A stretch of DNA of 64,000 nucleotides from NCBI GenBank assembly GCA_947173495.1, contig CAMWFQ010000015.1:62001-126000 (forward strand), written 5' to 3'. Within the stretch, counting starts at the first letter, position 1, and every line of letters starts with the position of its first letter. A model generated the notes under the pieces. The model was given only the letters and a program-made list of their open reading frames with translations, searched no databases and was not told the origin of the DNA. Of this stretch, positions 27,627 to 35,860 are shown in pieces. Both the position numbers and the translations under genes were made by a program. The stretch comes from an uncultured Lachnospiraceae bacterium. GTDB lineage: Bacteria > Bacillota > Clostridia > Lachnospirales > Lachnospiraceae.

Positions 27627-29366
27627 GTGGAAACACATAAATGGACGGGCTTTCCTTCGACAGATAAGCCGTGGCTGAAATACTACTCTGAGGAAGCGGT
27701 CAGAGGCAAGCTGCCAGCGTGCAGCGCCTATGAACTGTTGTACAGGAATAATAAAAACTGTTTGAGCGATACGGCACTGAACTATTACGGACGTAAGATT
27801 ACCTACGGGAAGCTTTTTGAAGAAATTCAGAAAACCGCTTGTGCCTTTGCGGCTATCGGCGTCGGAGAGGGCGATACCGTAGTCCTCTGCACGGTCAATG
27901 TGCCTGAGACGGTGTATGCTCTCTACGCGCTCAACCGTCTGGGCGCTATCGCTAATCTGGTAGACCCGCGAACAAGCGAAGATGGACTGCGGTGCTATTT
28001 CAATGAGAGTGCCGCCAGGGTAGTGCTGACTGTTGATCTGGCCTGTCCCATGATTCAGAAAGCCATTCGGGGTACGGCGGTACGGTGCATTATATTGGTA
28101 TCTCCTGCTGACTCACTGCCTGTGGGAAAGCAGTTTGCCTGTCGGTTGAAGCGGAAACCTGCAGCATTATCCCAGGAGGTTCTGTCCTGGCGGGCCTTTA
28201 CCAATGGCGGTGCCAGTGCCAGTGTTAAATATGCCGACTACCGGCCGGCGAGGTGCTTTGTGATGGCTCACACCGGCGGCACTACCGGTACGCCCAAGAG
28301 CGTTATGCTCTCAGATGACAATTTGAACAGTGTCACTTACGCCTATGATTACATAGGAATTCCTTTTCAGCGCGGGCACCGGTATTTCAATGATTTGCCC
28401 CCTTTCATTATTTATGGGCTCTCCCTGGCCGTGCACACCACACTATGCCACGGATTGGAGGTCATTCTGTATCCTGTTTTTGACTCCAGGGAGTTCCCAA
28501 AGCTCTTTGCAAGGTATAAGCCTCATCACTTTTCCGCTTTGTCCGATCATCTGTATTACCTGTCAACCTCCCCGGCTACACGGAAGATGGATTTGTCCTT
28601 TCTTGTCACCGCTGCTATGGGCGGCGACTCTCTGAATGTGGAGCTGGAAAAATCCGTAAACCGTTATCTGGCTGACCACGGCTGTAAGTACGAAGTGGCA
28701 AAGGGTTACGGCATGACCGAGCTGGCGGCCACAGCCATCCTCTCTTTCCCAGGCGCCAATAAGACAGGGAGCATCGGGGTGCCTCTGGTGATCAATACGG
28801 TGAAGATCGTGGATCCGGAGACCGGGAAGGAACTGGGTTACAACGAGACAGGGGAACTTTGGATATCCGGGCCGTCTGTTATGTTGGGCTATTACGAAAA
28901 TCCTCAGGCTGACGCCGAAACGCTGGTGACCGACGGGCAGGGCCGCTGTTGGATTAAAACGGGCGACCTGGCTCATGTGGACGAGGACGGACTGGTATTT
29001 CACGATGGGCGCATCCGGCGAATCTACCTGACCGTTTCCAAAGGGCAGCCGGCCAAAATCTTCCCCACACTGGTGGAACAGACGATTCTGGAATGTGAGG
29101 GTGTGGACGACTGCATGGTGGTGGGACGTTTTATGAAGGACAGCGCTTACTACGAGCCTGTAGCGTTTGTAGTCGCGCATCAGGGCAACGCTTTGCAGGA
29201 TACACTGGCTGCCAGGTGCCGGATAGCGCTGCCCGATTATATGTGGCCGGCAGAGTACCGTTTCGTAGACGCCATACCGCTGACACCTGTTGGAAAGAAG
29301 GATTACCGCACATTGGAGGCAGAGGTTGGAAAATATTTGAGAGAAGGCGCGGGGGAATATCACTGA
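27627..29366 (+). CDS. Class I adenylate-forming enzyme (acyl-CoA synthetase/ligase-like), copy 1
   Basis: A 579-residue ligase. Core motifs are visible: HTGGTTGTPKSVMLS (phosphate-binding loop), GYGMTELA, TGDLAHVDEDG, GRIRRI, and the C-terminal catalytic Lys in TPVGKKDYR (about residue 558). The enzyme should activate a carboxylic acid as acyl-AMP and pass it to CoA, a carrier protein or another acceptor. GTG 27627 is chosen: AGGAGG lies 9 bp before it, and the protein then starts METHKWTGFPSTDKPWLKYYS, matching copy 2. It is 43 bp from copy 2 and follows the STAND gene closely, so one operon is likely. The acid is unknown. Confidence 0.88.
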   Translation: METHKWTGFPSTDKPWLKYYSEEAVRGKLPACSAYELLYRNNKNCLSDTALNYYGRKITYGKLFEEIQKTACAFAAIGVGEGDTVVLCTVNVPETVYALYALNRLGAIANLVDPRTSEDGLRCYFNESAARVVLTVDLACPMIQKAIRGTAVRCIILVSPADSLPVGKQFACRLKRKPAALSQEVLSWRAFTNGGASASVKYADYRPARCFVMAHTGGTTGTPKSVMLSDDNLNSVTYAYDYIGIPFQRGHRYFNDLPPFIIYGLSLAVHTTLCHGLEVILYPVFDSREFPKLFARYKPHHFSALSDHLYYLSTSPATRKMDLSFLVTAAMGGDSLNVELEKSVNRYLADHGCKYEVAKGYGMTELAATAILSFPGANKTGSIGVPLVINTVKIVDPETGKELGYNETGELWISGPSVMLGYYENPQADAETLVTDGQGRCWIKTGDLAHVDEDGLVFHDGRIRRIYLTVSKGQPAKIFPTLVEQTILECEGVDDCMVVGRFMKDSAYYEPVAFVVAHQGNALQDTLAARCRIALPDYMWPAEYRFVDAIPLTPVGKKDYRTLEAEVGKYLREGAGEYH

Positions 29367-29409
29367 AAATCAGGTTGTAATGAAAGAATGGAAGGAGAAA
29401 ATCAGAACA

Positions 29410-31200
29410 ATGCAGCAAAAGCAAACAGGCTGCCCGTCCGTTGACAGACCCTGGCTGAAATACTACAGCAAGGAGGCTGTCAGCGCGCCACGTCCTGAAG
29501 AAACAGTATATGAGTATTTGTATCAGCACAACAAAGACTATTTCACGCAGACAGCACTGGAATATTTCGGTACAAAAATCAGTTTCAAAAAGTTATTTCA
29601 TCAGATTGAGCTGTGCGCAAAAGCGTTAAGGGCAAACGGAATAAGCGCCGGCAGTATAGTGAATATTTGTTCGTCTGTAACTCCCGAAATTACATACCTT
29701 GTGTTTGCCTGCAGTAAAATCGGCGCTTTGGCCAACTTTATTAATCCTCTTTTTGAAACACAACAAAAGATTGACAGAATGAACGATACCAATTCCGATA
29801 CGCTTTTTGTGATGGATAAAATGTATTTTTATATGAAGGATGTTATTCCCAAAACTTGTTTGAAGAAGGTCATAATCATGCCTGCAACGAATTCATTGCC
29901 TGTGGCAATGCGGGCGTTTGCCCATTTGAAAGAGAAGCCTGATGAGGATATGGAAACTGCGCTTAAAAACGGAGAATATATTTTCTGGAACGACTATATA
30001 AAAAGTGTTTGTAAGAATTATGATTTTGCAGAAGAGCAGTTTAAGAAAGACATGCCGTTGGTCATGGTATATTCATCAGGAACAACAGGCGCATCAAAGG
30101 GCATTGTACTTACGAATAACGGTATCAACGCGACAACATTGCAATATGAGATGACTTTACCTTTCAATGAAAAAAGAGAGAACAGATTTTTAAGTAATGT
30201 TCCAGTATGGTTTTCAACAGGGATAGTTGTATCGCTGCTCACACCTTTATGTCTGGGAGCAACTTGTATTTTAGAGCCTGTATTCAGTTCGGAAAGTTTT
30301 TTAAGGGATATTATTAAGTATAAGCCTAATTATACTCTGGTGGCAACAAGCCTGTGGATATATGCAGCGAATCATCTTCAGGAAGATTTTGACCTTTCAT
30401 TCCTGAAACATCCGATAGCTGGCGGAGAGCAATTGTTAAGCGAAACAGAAACATTTCTTAATAAATTTCTGAAAAGCCATAATTGCCATCTGGAGTTACA
30501 AAAGGGTTGGGGTATGTGTGAATTGGGTGCAACCGCGGCTACAACAAGCTGCTGTGCCGGAGCGAACAAGCTCGGATCGGTGGGGATTCCCATGCCATTT
30601 GTCACTATAAGTTCATTCGACGTTGATAGCGGCATGGAGCTAAAATACAATGAGCGGGGCGAAATATGTGTTCAAACGCCCTGTAAAATGAAGGAATACT
30701 ATAACAATCCTGCTGCAACGGAAGAATTTTTCCATATCGACATAAATGGTAAAGTATGGGGCCGGACAGGAGATATTGGTTATGTGGATGAGGAGGGATT
30801 TGTCTTCATCCTGGGCAGGGCAAACGATTTTTTTATTTCTCCGGATGGCAGGAGACAATATTTGTTTGATGCTGAGAATGTAATACTGGAAAATGATTTT
30901 GTAGATTTGTGTGAAGTGATTTCTATTAAGAGTGAGCAGTTTGGAAGGAGCATTTCGCTGGCGCATATTGTTTTAAAGAAAGAATTTAACGGAAATATAA
31001 ACGATCTTATTTGTGATGTTGACAGGTTATGCAGGGAAAGACTTTCTGAATATGCTGTTCCACTGGGCTATAAAATCCGCGAGGGATTTGCAACTAAGCC
31101 GAGTGGAAAACGTGATACGCTGTCGCTGGAGAAGGAGCTTGATGGATTTATGTGTGTTGTCGATGGAAATATTCTTCCTTGCGGCTCGCTAAAATTTTAA
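29410..31200 (+). CDS. Class I adenylate-forming enzyme, copy 2
   Basis: A 596-residue relative of copy 1, starting MQQKQTGCPSVDRPWLKYYS. Motifs: VYSSGTTGASKGIVLT, GWGMCELGATAA, TGDIGYVDEEG, GRANDFF, and the C-terminal KPSGKRD with the catalytic Lys. ATG 29410 follows GGAAGGAGAAAA; an ATG at 29380 lacks a ribosome site. Copy 2 is visibly more AT-rich than copy 1, which suggests a different history. Its first 87 bp region (29382-29468) recurs with three mismatches at 33341-33427, in front of an internally deleted third ligase. Neighbouring PlsC-like genes suggest acyl activation for lipid acylation, as in split versions of Aas. That link is inference. Confidence 0.88.
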   Translation: MQQKQTGCPSVDRPWLKYYSKEAVSAPRPEETVYEYLYQHNKDYFTQTALEYFGTKISFKKLFHQIELCAKALRANGISAGSIVNICSSVTPEITYLVFACSKIGALANFINPLFETQQKIDRMNDTNSDTLFVMDKMYFYMKDVIPKTCLKKVIIMPATNSLPVAMRAFAHLKEKPDEDMETALKNGEYIFWNDYIKSVCKNYDFAEEQFKKDMPLVMVYSSGTTGASKGIVLTNNGINATTLQYEMTLPFNEKRENRFLSNVPVWFSTGIVVSLLTPLCLGATCILEPVFSSESFLRDIIKYKPNYTLVATSLWIYAANHLQEDFDLSFLKHPIAGGEQLLSETETFLNKFLKSHNCHLELQKGWGMCELGATAATTSCCAGANKLGSVGIPMPFVTISSFDVDSGMELKYNERGEICVQTPCKMKEYYNNPAATEEFFHIDINGKVWGRTGDIGYVDEEGFVFILGRANDFFISPDGRRQYLFDAENVILENDFVDLCEVISIKSEQFGRSISLAHIVLKKEFNGNINDLICDVDRLCRERLSEYAVPLGYKIREGFATKPSGKRDTLSLEKELDGFMCVVDGNILPCGSLKF

Positions 31201-31302
31201 AAAGTATGGTGATGATATAAAAAATCAATAATGCGTCCGGATAAGTGGAAGATATTAAACCTTTCGGATTTTCATTCTTTTTAATAAAAAAGCGAAATAC
31301 CA

Positions 31303-31671
31303 TTGAAAAATGTTTTGCTCTGTGATATTATGATGTTATCAAATTAAGCATATAGAGATGTAATCTGTGAATCAAATCTTATTACAATAAGCCGGCCTGT
31401 GAAGCGTGGCAGTGTTTGTTGGTTGTGGGAAAACACTTTCCTGTCTGATTAAAAATCTGTAATTACCGGAGTTCATCTGGTAATCGTATGCTTATTTTCC
31501 AAAAAATATTCCGCCGAATCAACTGGCGGACAAACAGAAAATGGCAGAAGATTTTAAACAGACAATGTGGTGCCGGCACAGACGGGTTTTCCTTATAATA
31601 AGCCGGCTAGAAAGTGTAGCGGCGTTTGTTGTCCTTTATGATCTTCTGAGGATAAGGAGGATGAAAGGACG
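31303..31671 (+). promoter_or_regulatory. Promoter and structured leader (copy 3) before Rpn-family gene
   Basis: The promoter is TTGAAA (31303-31308), 17 bp spacer, TATTAT (31326-31331). The leader has TAAGCATA (31345-31352) with TATGCTTA (31487-31494), and hairpin ATTACCGG/CTGGTAAT (31462-31469, 31477-31484). GTCTGATTAAAAATCT (31443-31458) can pair with AGATTTTAAACAGAC (31549-31563), which excludes the TAAGCATA pairing in a simple fold. A CCGCC/GGCGG hairpin (31511-31529) is unique to this copy. The terminal hairpin pairs GTCCTTT (31631-31637) with AAAGGAC (31664-31670) and ATCTTCT (31641-31647) with GGAGGAT (31656-31662), covering the Shine-Dalgarno. Confidence 0.75.
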
Positions 31672-32628
31672 ATGAACCAAAGGGAAGAAAAAAGGGATAC
31701 CGTCGAGAAGGAGTTTATCGCATTTCCTGATATAGCGGCGGATACCCTCAATGCGTTGTTGTATCAGGGACAGGCACTGGCAGATGCGGGGAGTCTGTGG
31801 CCGGGGCCGACGGAGACAATCTATCAGGGAAGAGAGACGCTCAGGGATCAGTACGAAGACTTATCCAAATATGAACTGATTGACGGGCGGATCAGGGTGA
31901 TGTACCTGATTGCGAACCAAACCGGAGTGGATAGTAAGATGTTGCTTCGGAAGGCCGGATATACGGGAGGCATTTACAGGGAGCAGTATGAGGGAAAGAT
32001 ACAGGATATCTTTCCCGTGATCGAGTTAATACTGTACTGGGGGAAGCCTAGGTGGAAGAGCAGCCGAGATATCCGCTGCCTGTTTGCAAAACGGAGGCTT
32101 CCCGACGGAATGTGGAAATACATAGACGGGATAAAGCTCCACATATACGAAATGAGGTATTTGCCGGAGGAGACCAGAGAGCTATTTCAAAGCGATATGC
32201 GCATCGTGGTTGATTATCTGGCAGAGGGAGAAAGCTACCGTTCAGAGAGAAAGATCATGCACAAGGCGGCTTTGATTAAAATGATCAGAGTGCTTTCGGG
32301 AGAAACGGATACAGATGACGTGGAGGAATGGCTTACAAATCAGGGAATTAGAGAGGAGGACGAGATCAGCATGTGCGAATTATTTGACCAGTATGAAAGA
32401 AAAGGCCGGGAAGAAGGAAAGAAAGCGGGTATTGTAGCAGGCCGGAAGGAAGGCCTGATTGAAGGGAAAAAGGAGGGCATCGCAACCGGAATAAAATGCG
32501 GCGAGGCCAGACGTCTTGTGACAGATATTGAGAATGTTATGAGATTCTTCCAGGTAACGCTGGAGAAGGCATGCGAAGGTCTGGGAACCACTGTGGGAAG
32601 ATATGAGGAAGCAAAGAAGCTGCTGTGA
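31672..32628 (+). CDS. Rpn-family PD-(D/E)XK protein, likely inactive site
   Basis: A 318-residue member of the Rpn recombination-promoting nuclease/putative transposase family. The N-terminus (ADTLNALLYQGQ), central core (about 55-235) and C-terminal basic/acidic tail rich in EEGKK/KEG repeats (about 255-283) fit the family. In relatives the core carries an Glu-Asn-Gln-Thr motif; here residues 81-84 read ANQT. The catalytic Glu is replaced by Ala (GCG where GAG would be expected), so nuclease activity is doubtful. Translation starts inside a hairpin that hides its own ribosome site. Family call is fairly sure; loss of activity is inference. Confidence 0.78.
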   Translation: MNQREEKRDTVEKEFIAFPDIAADTLNALLYQGQALADAGSLWPGPTETIYQGRETLRDQYEDLSKYELIDGRIRVMYLIANQTGVDSKMLLRKAGYTGGIYREQYEGKIQDIFPVIELILYWGKPRWKSSRDIRCLFAKRRLPDGMWKYIDGIKLHIYEMRYLPEETRELFQSDMRIVVDYLAEGESYRSERKIMHKAALIKMIRVLSGETDTDDVEEWLTNQGIREEDEISMCELFDQYERKGREEGKKAGIVAGRKEGLIEGKKEGIATGIKCGEARRLVTDIENVMRFFQVTLEKACEGLGTTVGRYEEAKKLL

Positions 32629-32667
32629 TTCACATGCTCAGTAAAAAATGATCATATTTGGGGGAAT

Positions 32668-32707
32668 AGCCGTCCGTTTATTGCGAAGTAATCGGGACGG
32701 CTTTTTT
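32668..32707 (+). terminator. Terminator after second Rpn-family gene
   Basis: AGCCGTCC (32668-32675) pairs with GGACGGCT, followed by six T residues (32702-32707). A clear Rho-independent terminator and the counterpart of the one at 24383. Confidence 0.85.
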
Positions 32708-32748
32708 GCATGAAAGTTTACTTCCTGTTTCTGGCTGCTACTGTCTGA

Positions 32749-32836
32749 CACCGATGAACAAAATCGCCTGTTTTGTGAACAGAACAGGCGAAATCGGTGT
32801 GTTTTATTGTAGCCCATTAAAAGGAAATGATATAAT
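32749..32836 (+). promoter_or_regulatory. Long inverted repeat followed by promoter
   Basis: CACCGAT (32749-32755) pairs with ATCGGTG (32793-32799), and inside it CGCCTGTT (32765-32772) pairs with AACAGGCG (32783-32790). A promoter follows: TTGTAG (32807-32812), 18 bp, TATAAT (32831-32836). The matching segment at 24450-24546 keeps the order and promoter, but its stem is largely eroded. The promoter now leads into the acyltransferase pseudogene. Confidence 0.55.
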
Positions 32837-32930
32837 TTTGAAAATTTTTAATGGAAATATTGCCAGGCTGTCGAATAGAAGTCTTATGGATTATGGAGAG
32901 AAATTTAAGAAAGAAGATAATAGTAAGAGT

Positions 32931-33322
32931 ATGAAAAGAAAAAATTTAATTCAACGTTTCAATATGTCGCTTCCGGAATTGGAGCGATTAGCGGAAGTAA
33001 TTGGTATTCGGGACAGGAACAGATGTTAACAGATTATCTGAGGGATACCATGGCTGCTTTGAAGTGGGAAATTTATGAAAAGCAACCCATTACAAAACGG
33101 AAATCCATTTCTGAAAATGCAGGCGAAGTATTTAGACAATTTTTTATTGATCAGGCAAAAGGTTTATTTACCTGGCAGGATTTTGTTTCTGCTGCATTTA
33201 AACCACGTAATATTGTTGCACCAGAGGAGGCGTTTGCCTTTTATCGTAATTTGAAACTATGTAAGGAAAATGCGTTTTTGATAAAGAGTAAAGCAAGATA
33301 TAAGGAACGTTGTATTCAGTGA
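32931..33322 (+). pseudogene. Internally deleted PlsC-like acyltransferase
   Basis: The N-terminal piece MKRKNLIQRFNMSLPELERLAE matches the start of the acyltransferase at 33565 (MDKKSLLQKMKIPLSELEEY). It runs out at TAA near 33029. The C-terminal piece, in another frame, continues to 33322 and matches the end of that protein: YLRDTMAALKWEIYEK, then PEEAFAFYRNLKLCKENAFL. The middle, with the HX4D and PEG catalytic motifs, is gone and the frame shifts near 33000. Confidence 0.75.
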
Positions 33323-33365
33323 GATGCTACAGGCTCATAAAGAATGGAAGGAGAAAATCAGAACA

Positions 33366-33575
33366 ATGCAGCAAAAGCAAACAGGCTACCCGTCCGTTGA
33401 CAGACCCTGGCTGAAATTCTATAGCACAGAGGCTTTACATACTTCGTTGCCGGAATGCTCCGTTTATCAGTTCTTTTATCAAAATAACAGAGAACGCAGA
33501 GACGCTGACGCCATTGAATATTTTGGAAGGAACTTTAAGACGTTGGAAAAGATGGCGGAAGAAGATGAAAGATAA
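33366..33575 (+). pseudogene. Internally deleted third ligase copy (70 codons left)
   Basis: The frame opens with MQQKQTGYPSVDRPWLKFYS, almost the same as ligase copy 2. It diverges mildly to about residue 57 (AIEYFGRN), then jumps to FKTLEKMAEEDER and stops. That tail resembles a ligase C-terminus (compare DYRTLEAEVGKYL in copy 1), so about 500 codons seem to have been removed in frame. The ribosome site and spacing are intact, so a 69-residue product could still be made, though no function is expected. It overlaps the next acyltransferase start by 11 bp. Confidence 0.65.
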
Positions 33576-34500
33576 AAAAATGGACAAGAAGAGCCTGCTG
33601 CAAAAAATGAAAATACCTCTATCTGAATTGGAAGAGTACCACCGCGCACAGAGAGCAGCTGCCTGCGAAAAGAATGAACCCATCAGGGGGATCAGGTGGC
33701 GGCAGAGGCTCCATTTTTTGTTGATCTGGGGGCTTGGTTTAAGCAGGGTCCTTTCGCGGGAAAAGCTGTGTATCGTACAGGATAAGCATGTTGATACGGG
33801 CAAGCCGCTTATTTATGCAGCTACGCACATCGGATGGCATGATGTGGAAATGACCGTTGCCTCGATAAAAGCCCATGCATATATATTTTGGGGCGATCCG
33901 GGAGAAATGTACAGGAGGATAGAGATGCTCCTGTTTGGCTTTAATGGGGCGGTATGCTGTGATTCCGCTTACCGGGACGACTGCCGCATTGCGAAGGAGA
34001 CCTGTATCCGCCTGCTCAGACAGGGCGGGAGCTTGCTGATCTATCCGGAAGGGGCATGGAATATTATTGAGAACCAGGTTGTAATGCCGCTGTATCCCGG
34101 GACGGCCGAAATGGCGCTCCGCAGCGGCTGTGAAATTGTTCCGGTGGCGATTGAACAGTATGACAGGCGTTATTATGTAAATATAGGTGAGAACATTAAC
34201 TTAGACGGATACGAAATTTCACAGAAAAAAGAGGCTGCGGAGTATTTAAGGGAAATATTGTGCACCCTGAAATGGGAGATATGGGAAAAGTATGGAAACG
34301 CGTTGAGAAAAGATATTCCGGAAGGATACTCGGAAACATTCCTGGCGCAATATGAGGCCCAGACAGATGAAGCCTATACATTAGAGGATATCCGCAATAC
34401 GCGTTACCATCCGAAAGCTGTATCCCCGGAGGAGGCATTCCGCTTTATGCAGGATTTGAAGCCTTGCAGGGAGAATGCGTTTTTATTTCGAATTCATTAA
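33565..34500 (+). CDS. PlsC-like lysophospholipid acyltransferase, copy 1
   Basis: A 311-residue acyltransferase of the PlsC/LPLAT superfamily. The catalytic HX4D is in THIGWHDVE (His88). The acceptor-site motif is YPEGAWN (about residue 161). One hydrophobic segment near residues 50-65 suggests membrane contact. It should move an acyl chain from acyl-ACP, acyl-phosphate or acyl-CoA to a lysophospholipid or similar acceptor. ATG 33565 is chosen over the longer frame from 33514; GCGGAAGAAG lies before it. It overlaps the end of the ligase remnant, which suggests the original order was ligase then acyltransferase. Confidence 0.85.
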   Translation: MKDKKMDKKSLLQKMKIPLSELEEYHRAQRAAACEKNEPIRGIRWRQRLHFLLIWGLGLSRVLSREKLCIVQDKHVDTGKPLIYAATHIGWHDVEMTVASIKAHAYIFWGDPGEMYRRIEMLLFGFNGAVCCDSAYRDDCRIAKETCIRLLRQGGSLLIYPEGAWNIIENQVVMPLYPGTAEMALRSGCEIVPVAIEQYDRRYYVNIGENINLDGYEISQKKEAAEYLREILCTLKWEIWEKYGNALRKDIPEGYSETFLAQYEAQTDEAYTLEDIRNTRYHPKAVSPEEAFRFMQDLKPCRENAFLFRIH

Positions 34501-34580
34501 TTGCAAAGAGATTTAACTGGCGAGTGTAGATCTCTTATGGAACCAACAGAACGCAGGAAATGTGAGAGGAAGTTATAGAA

Positions 34581-35687
34581 ATGTTGTTAAAACAGCGAAA
34601 AATAGAGTCAATTCTAAAAAAGTATAACGGAATGATTACAGGACTAAATGATTTGACAGCCGGCGATACACCATCTGCAATTTTTTATTTGCTGGCAGAT
34701 AAACTGAGTTATCTTTTATGTTCAGACGAAGAAACTGCAATAAGCCAAAAAGGCGTAGAACGTCGTCGAAAAATCAATCCGATTATAAGGGCGCTCGGTC
34801 CGTATTTCCTAAATAATCCACAGGTTTTTGAAAACCGAAACTTTCTGCGTAATCCGGATTGCCCTGACACGCCCCCAGATTCGAAAATAACTTTGCCAAG
34901 TGAACCTGTGATTTGGGTTTCAAATCATGGCTTTAAAGATGATGCACTTGGTGCTGTTTTAGCTGCCCAACGTCATGCCTACATCTTATTTGGCAGCTTG
35001 CCTCAGTTTTATAATACGCTTGACGGTGTGACTGCCTGGCTGGTTGGTGTGGTTATGGCAAATCGCAAAATTCCTGCGAGTAAAAAGACGGCTGTTCCAA
35101 AGGCAGTGAGAGTTATCAATTATGGAGCTGATCTTCTTATGTACCCGGAAGGTGTTTGGAATATATCTCCAAACGCTTTAGTGCTTGATTTGTGGCCGGG
35201 TGTTTATCGTATTGCATGTGAAACAGGAGCAAAGGTAGTCCCTATAGTTCATTATCTTCGTGACAACAATACTTCCAAAGACAATCCCATTCACACAGTG
35301 GTCGATAATCCAGTTCGAATTGATGACTTGACTGAGCAACAGGCATTAAGATATATCCGCGATATTTTTGCTTCATGGTACTATTTAATGATGGAAGCCT
35401 ATGGCAAATCTACACGGAACGAGGTATTAGGAGAATCTTCTTTTGTCGAGGTATGGCAGAAACAAATAGAGGAACGAGCAAGTTTTGCTGCACGTTGGGA
35501 CGAGGAAATTGAATCAAGGGCAGATTATCGGCTGAAAGAAAAAGTCCCGCCAAAGGAAGTTTGGCAGGCAATTGCGGATGTGTCGAATATAACACCTCAA
35601 AATGTCAGCCATGTTCTTTATGCCAGACAGTTAGAGGCACAGTATATGGATGAAGATTTTCAACATAAATTACGAAAATGGCGATAG
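34581..35687 (+). CDS. PlsC-like acyltransferase, copy 2 (divergent)
   Basis: A 368-residue member of the same superfamily but clearly divergent. HX4D is in SNHGFKDDA (His116) and the acceptor motif is YPEGVWN (about residue 195). The N-terminal 100 residues and the long helical C-terminus differ from copies 1 and 3. GAGAGGAAG precedes the ATG. It is notably AT-rich and lies 80 bp after copy 1, so co-transcription is likely. The specific acceptor is unknown. Confidence 0.82.
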   Translation: MLLKQRKIESILKKYNGMITGLNDLTAGDTPSAIFYLLADKLSYLLCSDEETAISQKGVERRRKINPIIRALGPYFLNNPQVFENRNFLRNPDCPDTPPDSKITLPSEPVIWVSNHGFKDDALGAVLAAQRHAYILFGSLPQFYNTLDGVTAWLVGVVMANRKIPASKKTAVPKAVRVINYGADLLMYPEGVWNISPNALVLDLWPGVYRIACETGAKVVPIVHYLRDNNTSKDNPIHTVVDNPVRIDDLTEQQALRYIRDIFASWYYLMMEAYGKSTRNEVLGESSFVEVWQKQIEERASFAARWDEEIESRADYRLKEKVPPKEVWQAIADVSNITPQNVSHVLYARQLEAQYMDEDFQHKLRKWR

Positions 35688-35745
35688 GTAATGATAAACT
35701 GGCAGGCGGATTGCCCGATCATTCCGGTGTGCATGGTTTCATTAA

Positions 35746-35775
35746 ATTAAGCATATAGAGATGTAATCTGCTATG
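35746..35775 (+). repeat. Truncated copy of the Rpn leader
   Basis: This stretch contains TAAGCATATAGAGATGTAAT followed by CTG, as in leader copies 2 and 3. The sequence then departs completely: no TATGCTTA partner and no start-site hairpin follow before the acyltransferase at 35861. It marks a recombination breakpoint or a decayed leader. Confidence 0.6.
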
Positions 35776-35860
35776 ATTTATCTGCGCAGTAAAACTGAGA
35801 TGTGATGCGGAATTAATCAATTCTGATCTAAAATACTCAGATACAAGGAAAGAGGTGCCA

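Noticed and set aside
31345-31494. Assigning the Rpn leader to a known riboswitch such as c-di-GMP, ydaO or T-box
   Set aside because: None of the invariant motifs of those classes that I know are present; only paired segments specific to this leader are seen.
33366-33575. The short ligase-like frame as a functional small protein
   Set aside because: It lacks every catalytic motif of the family and matches only the extreme N- and C-termini of the full copies; a deletion remnant is simpler.
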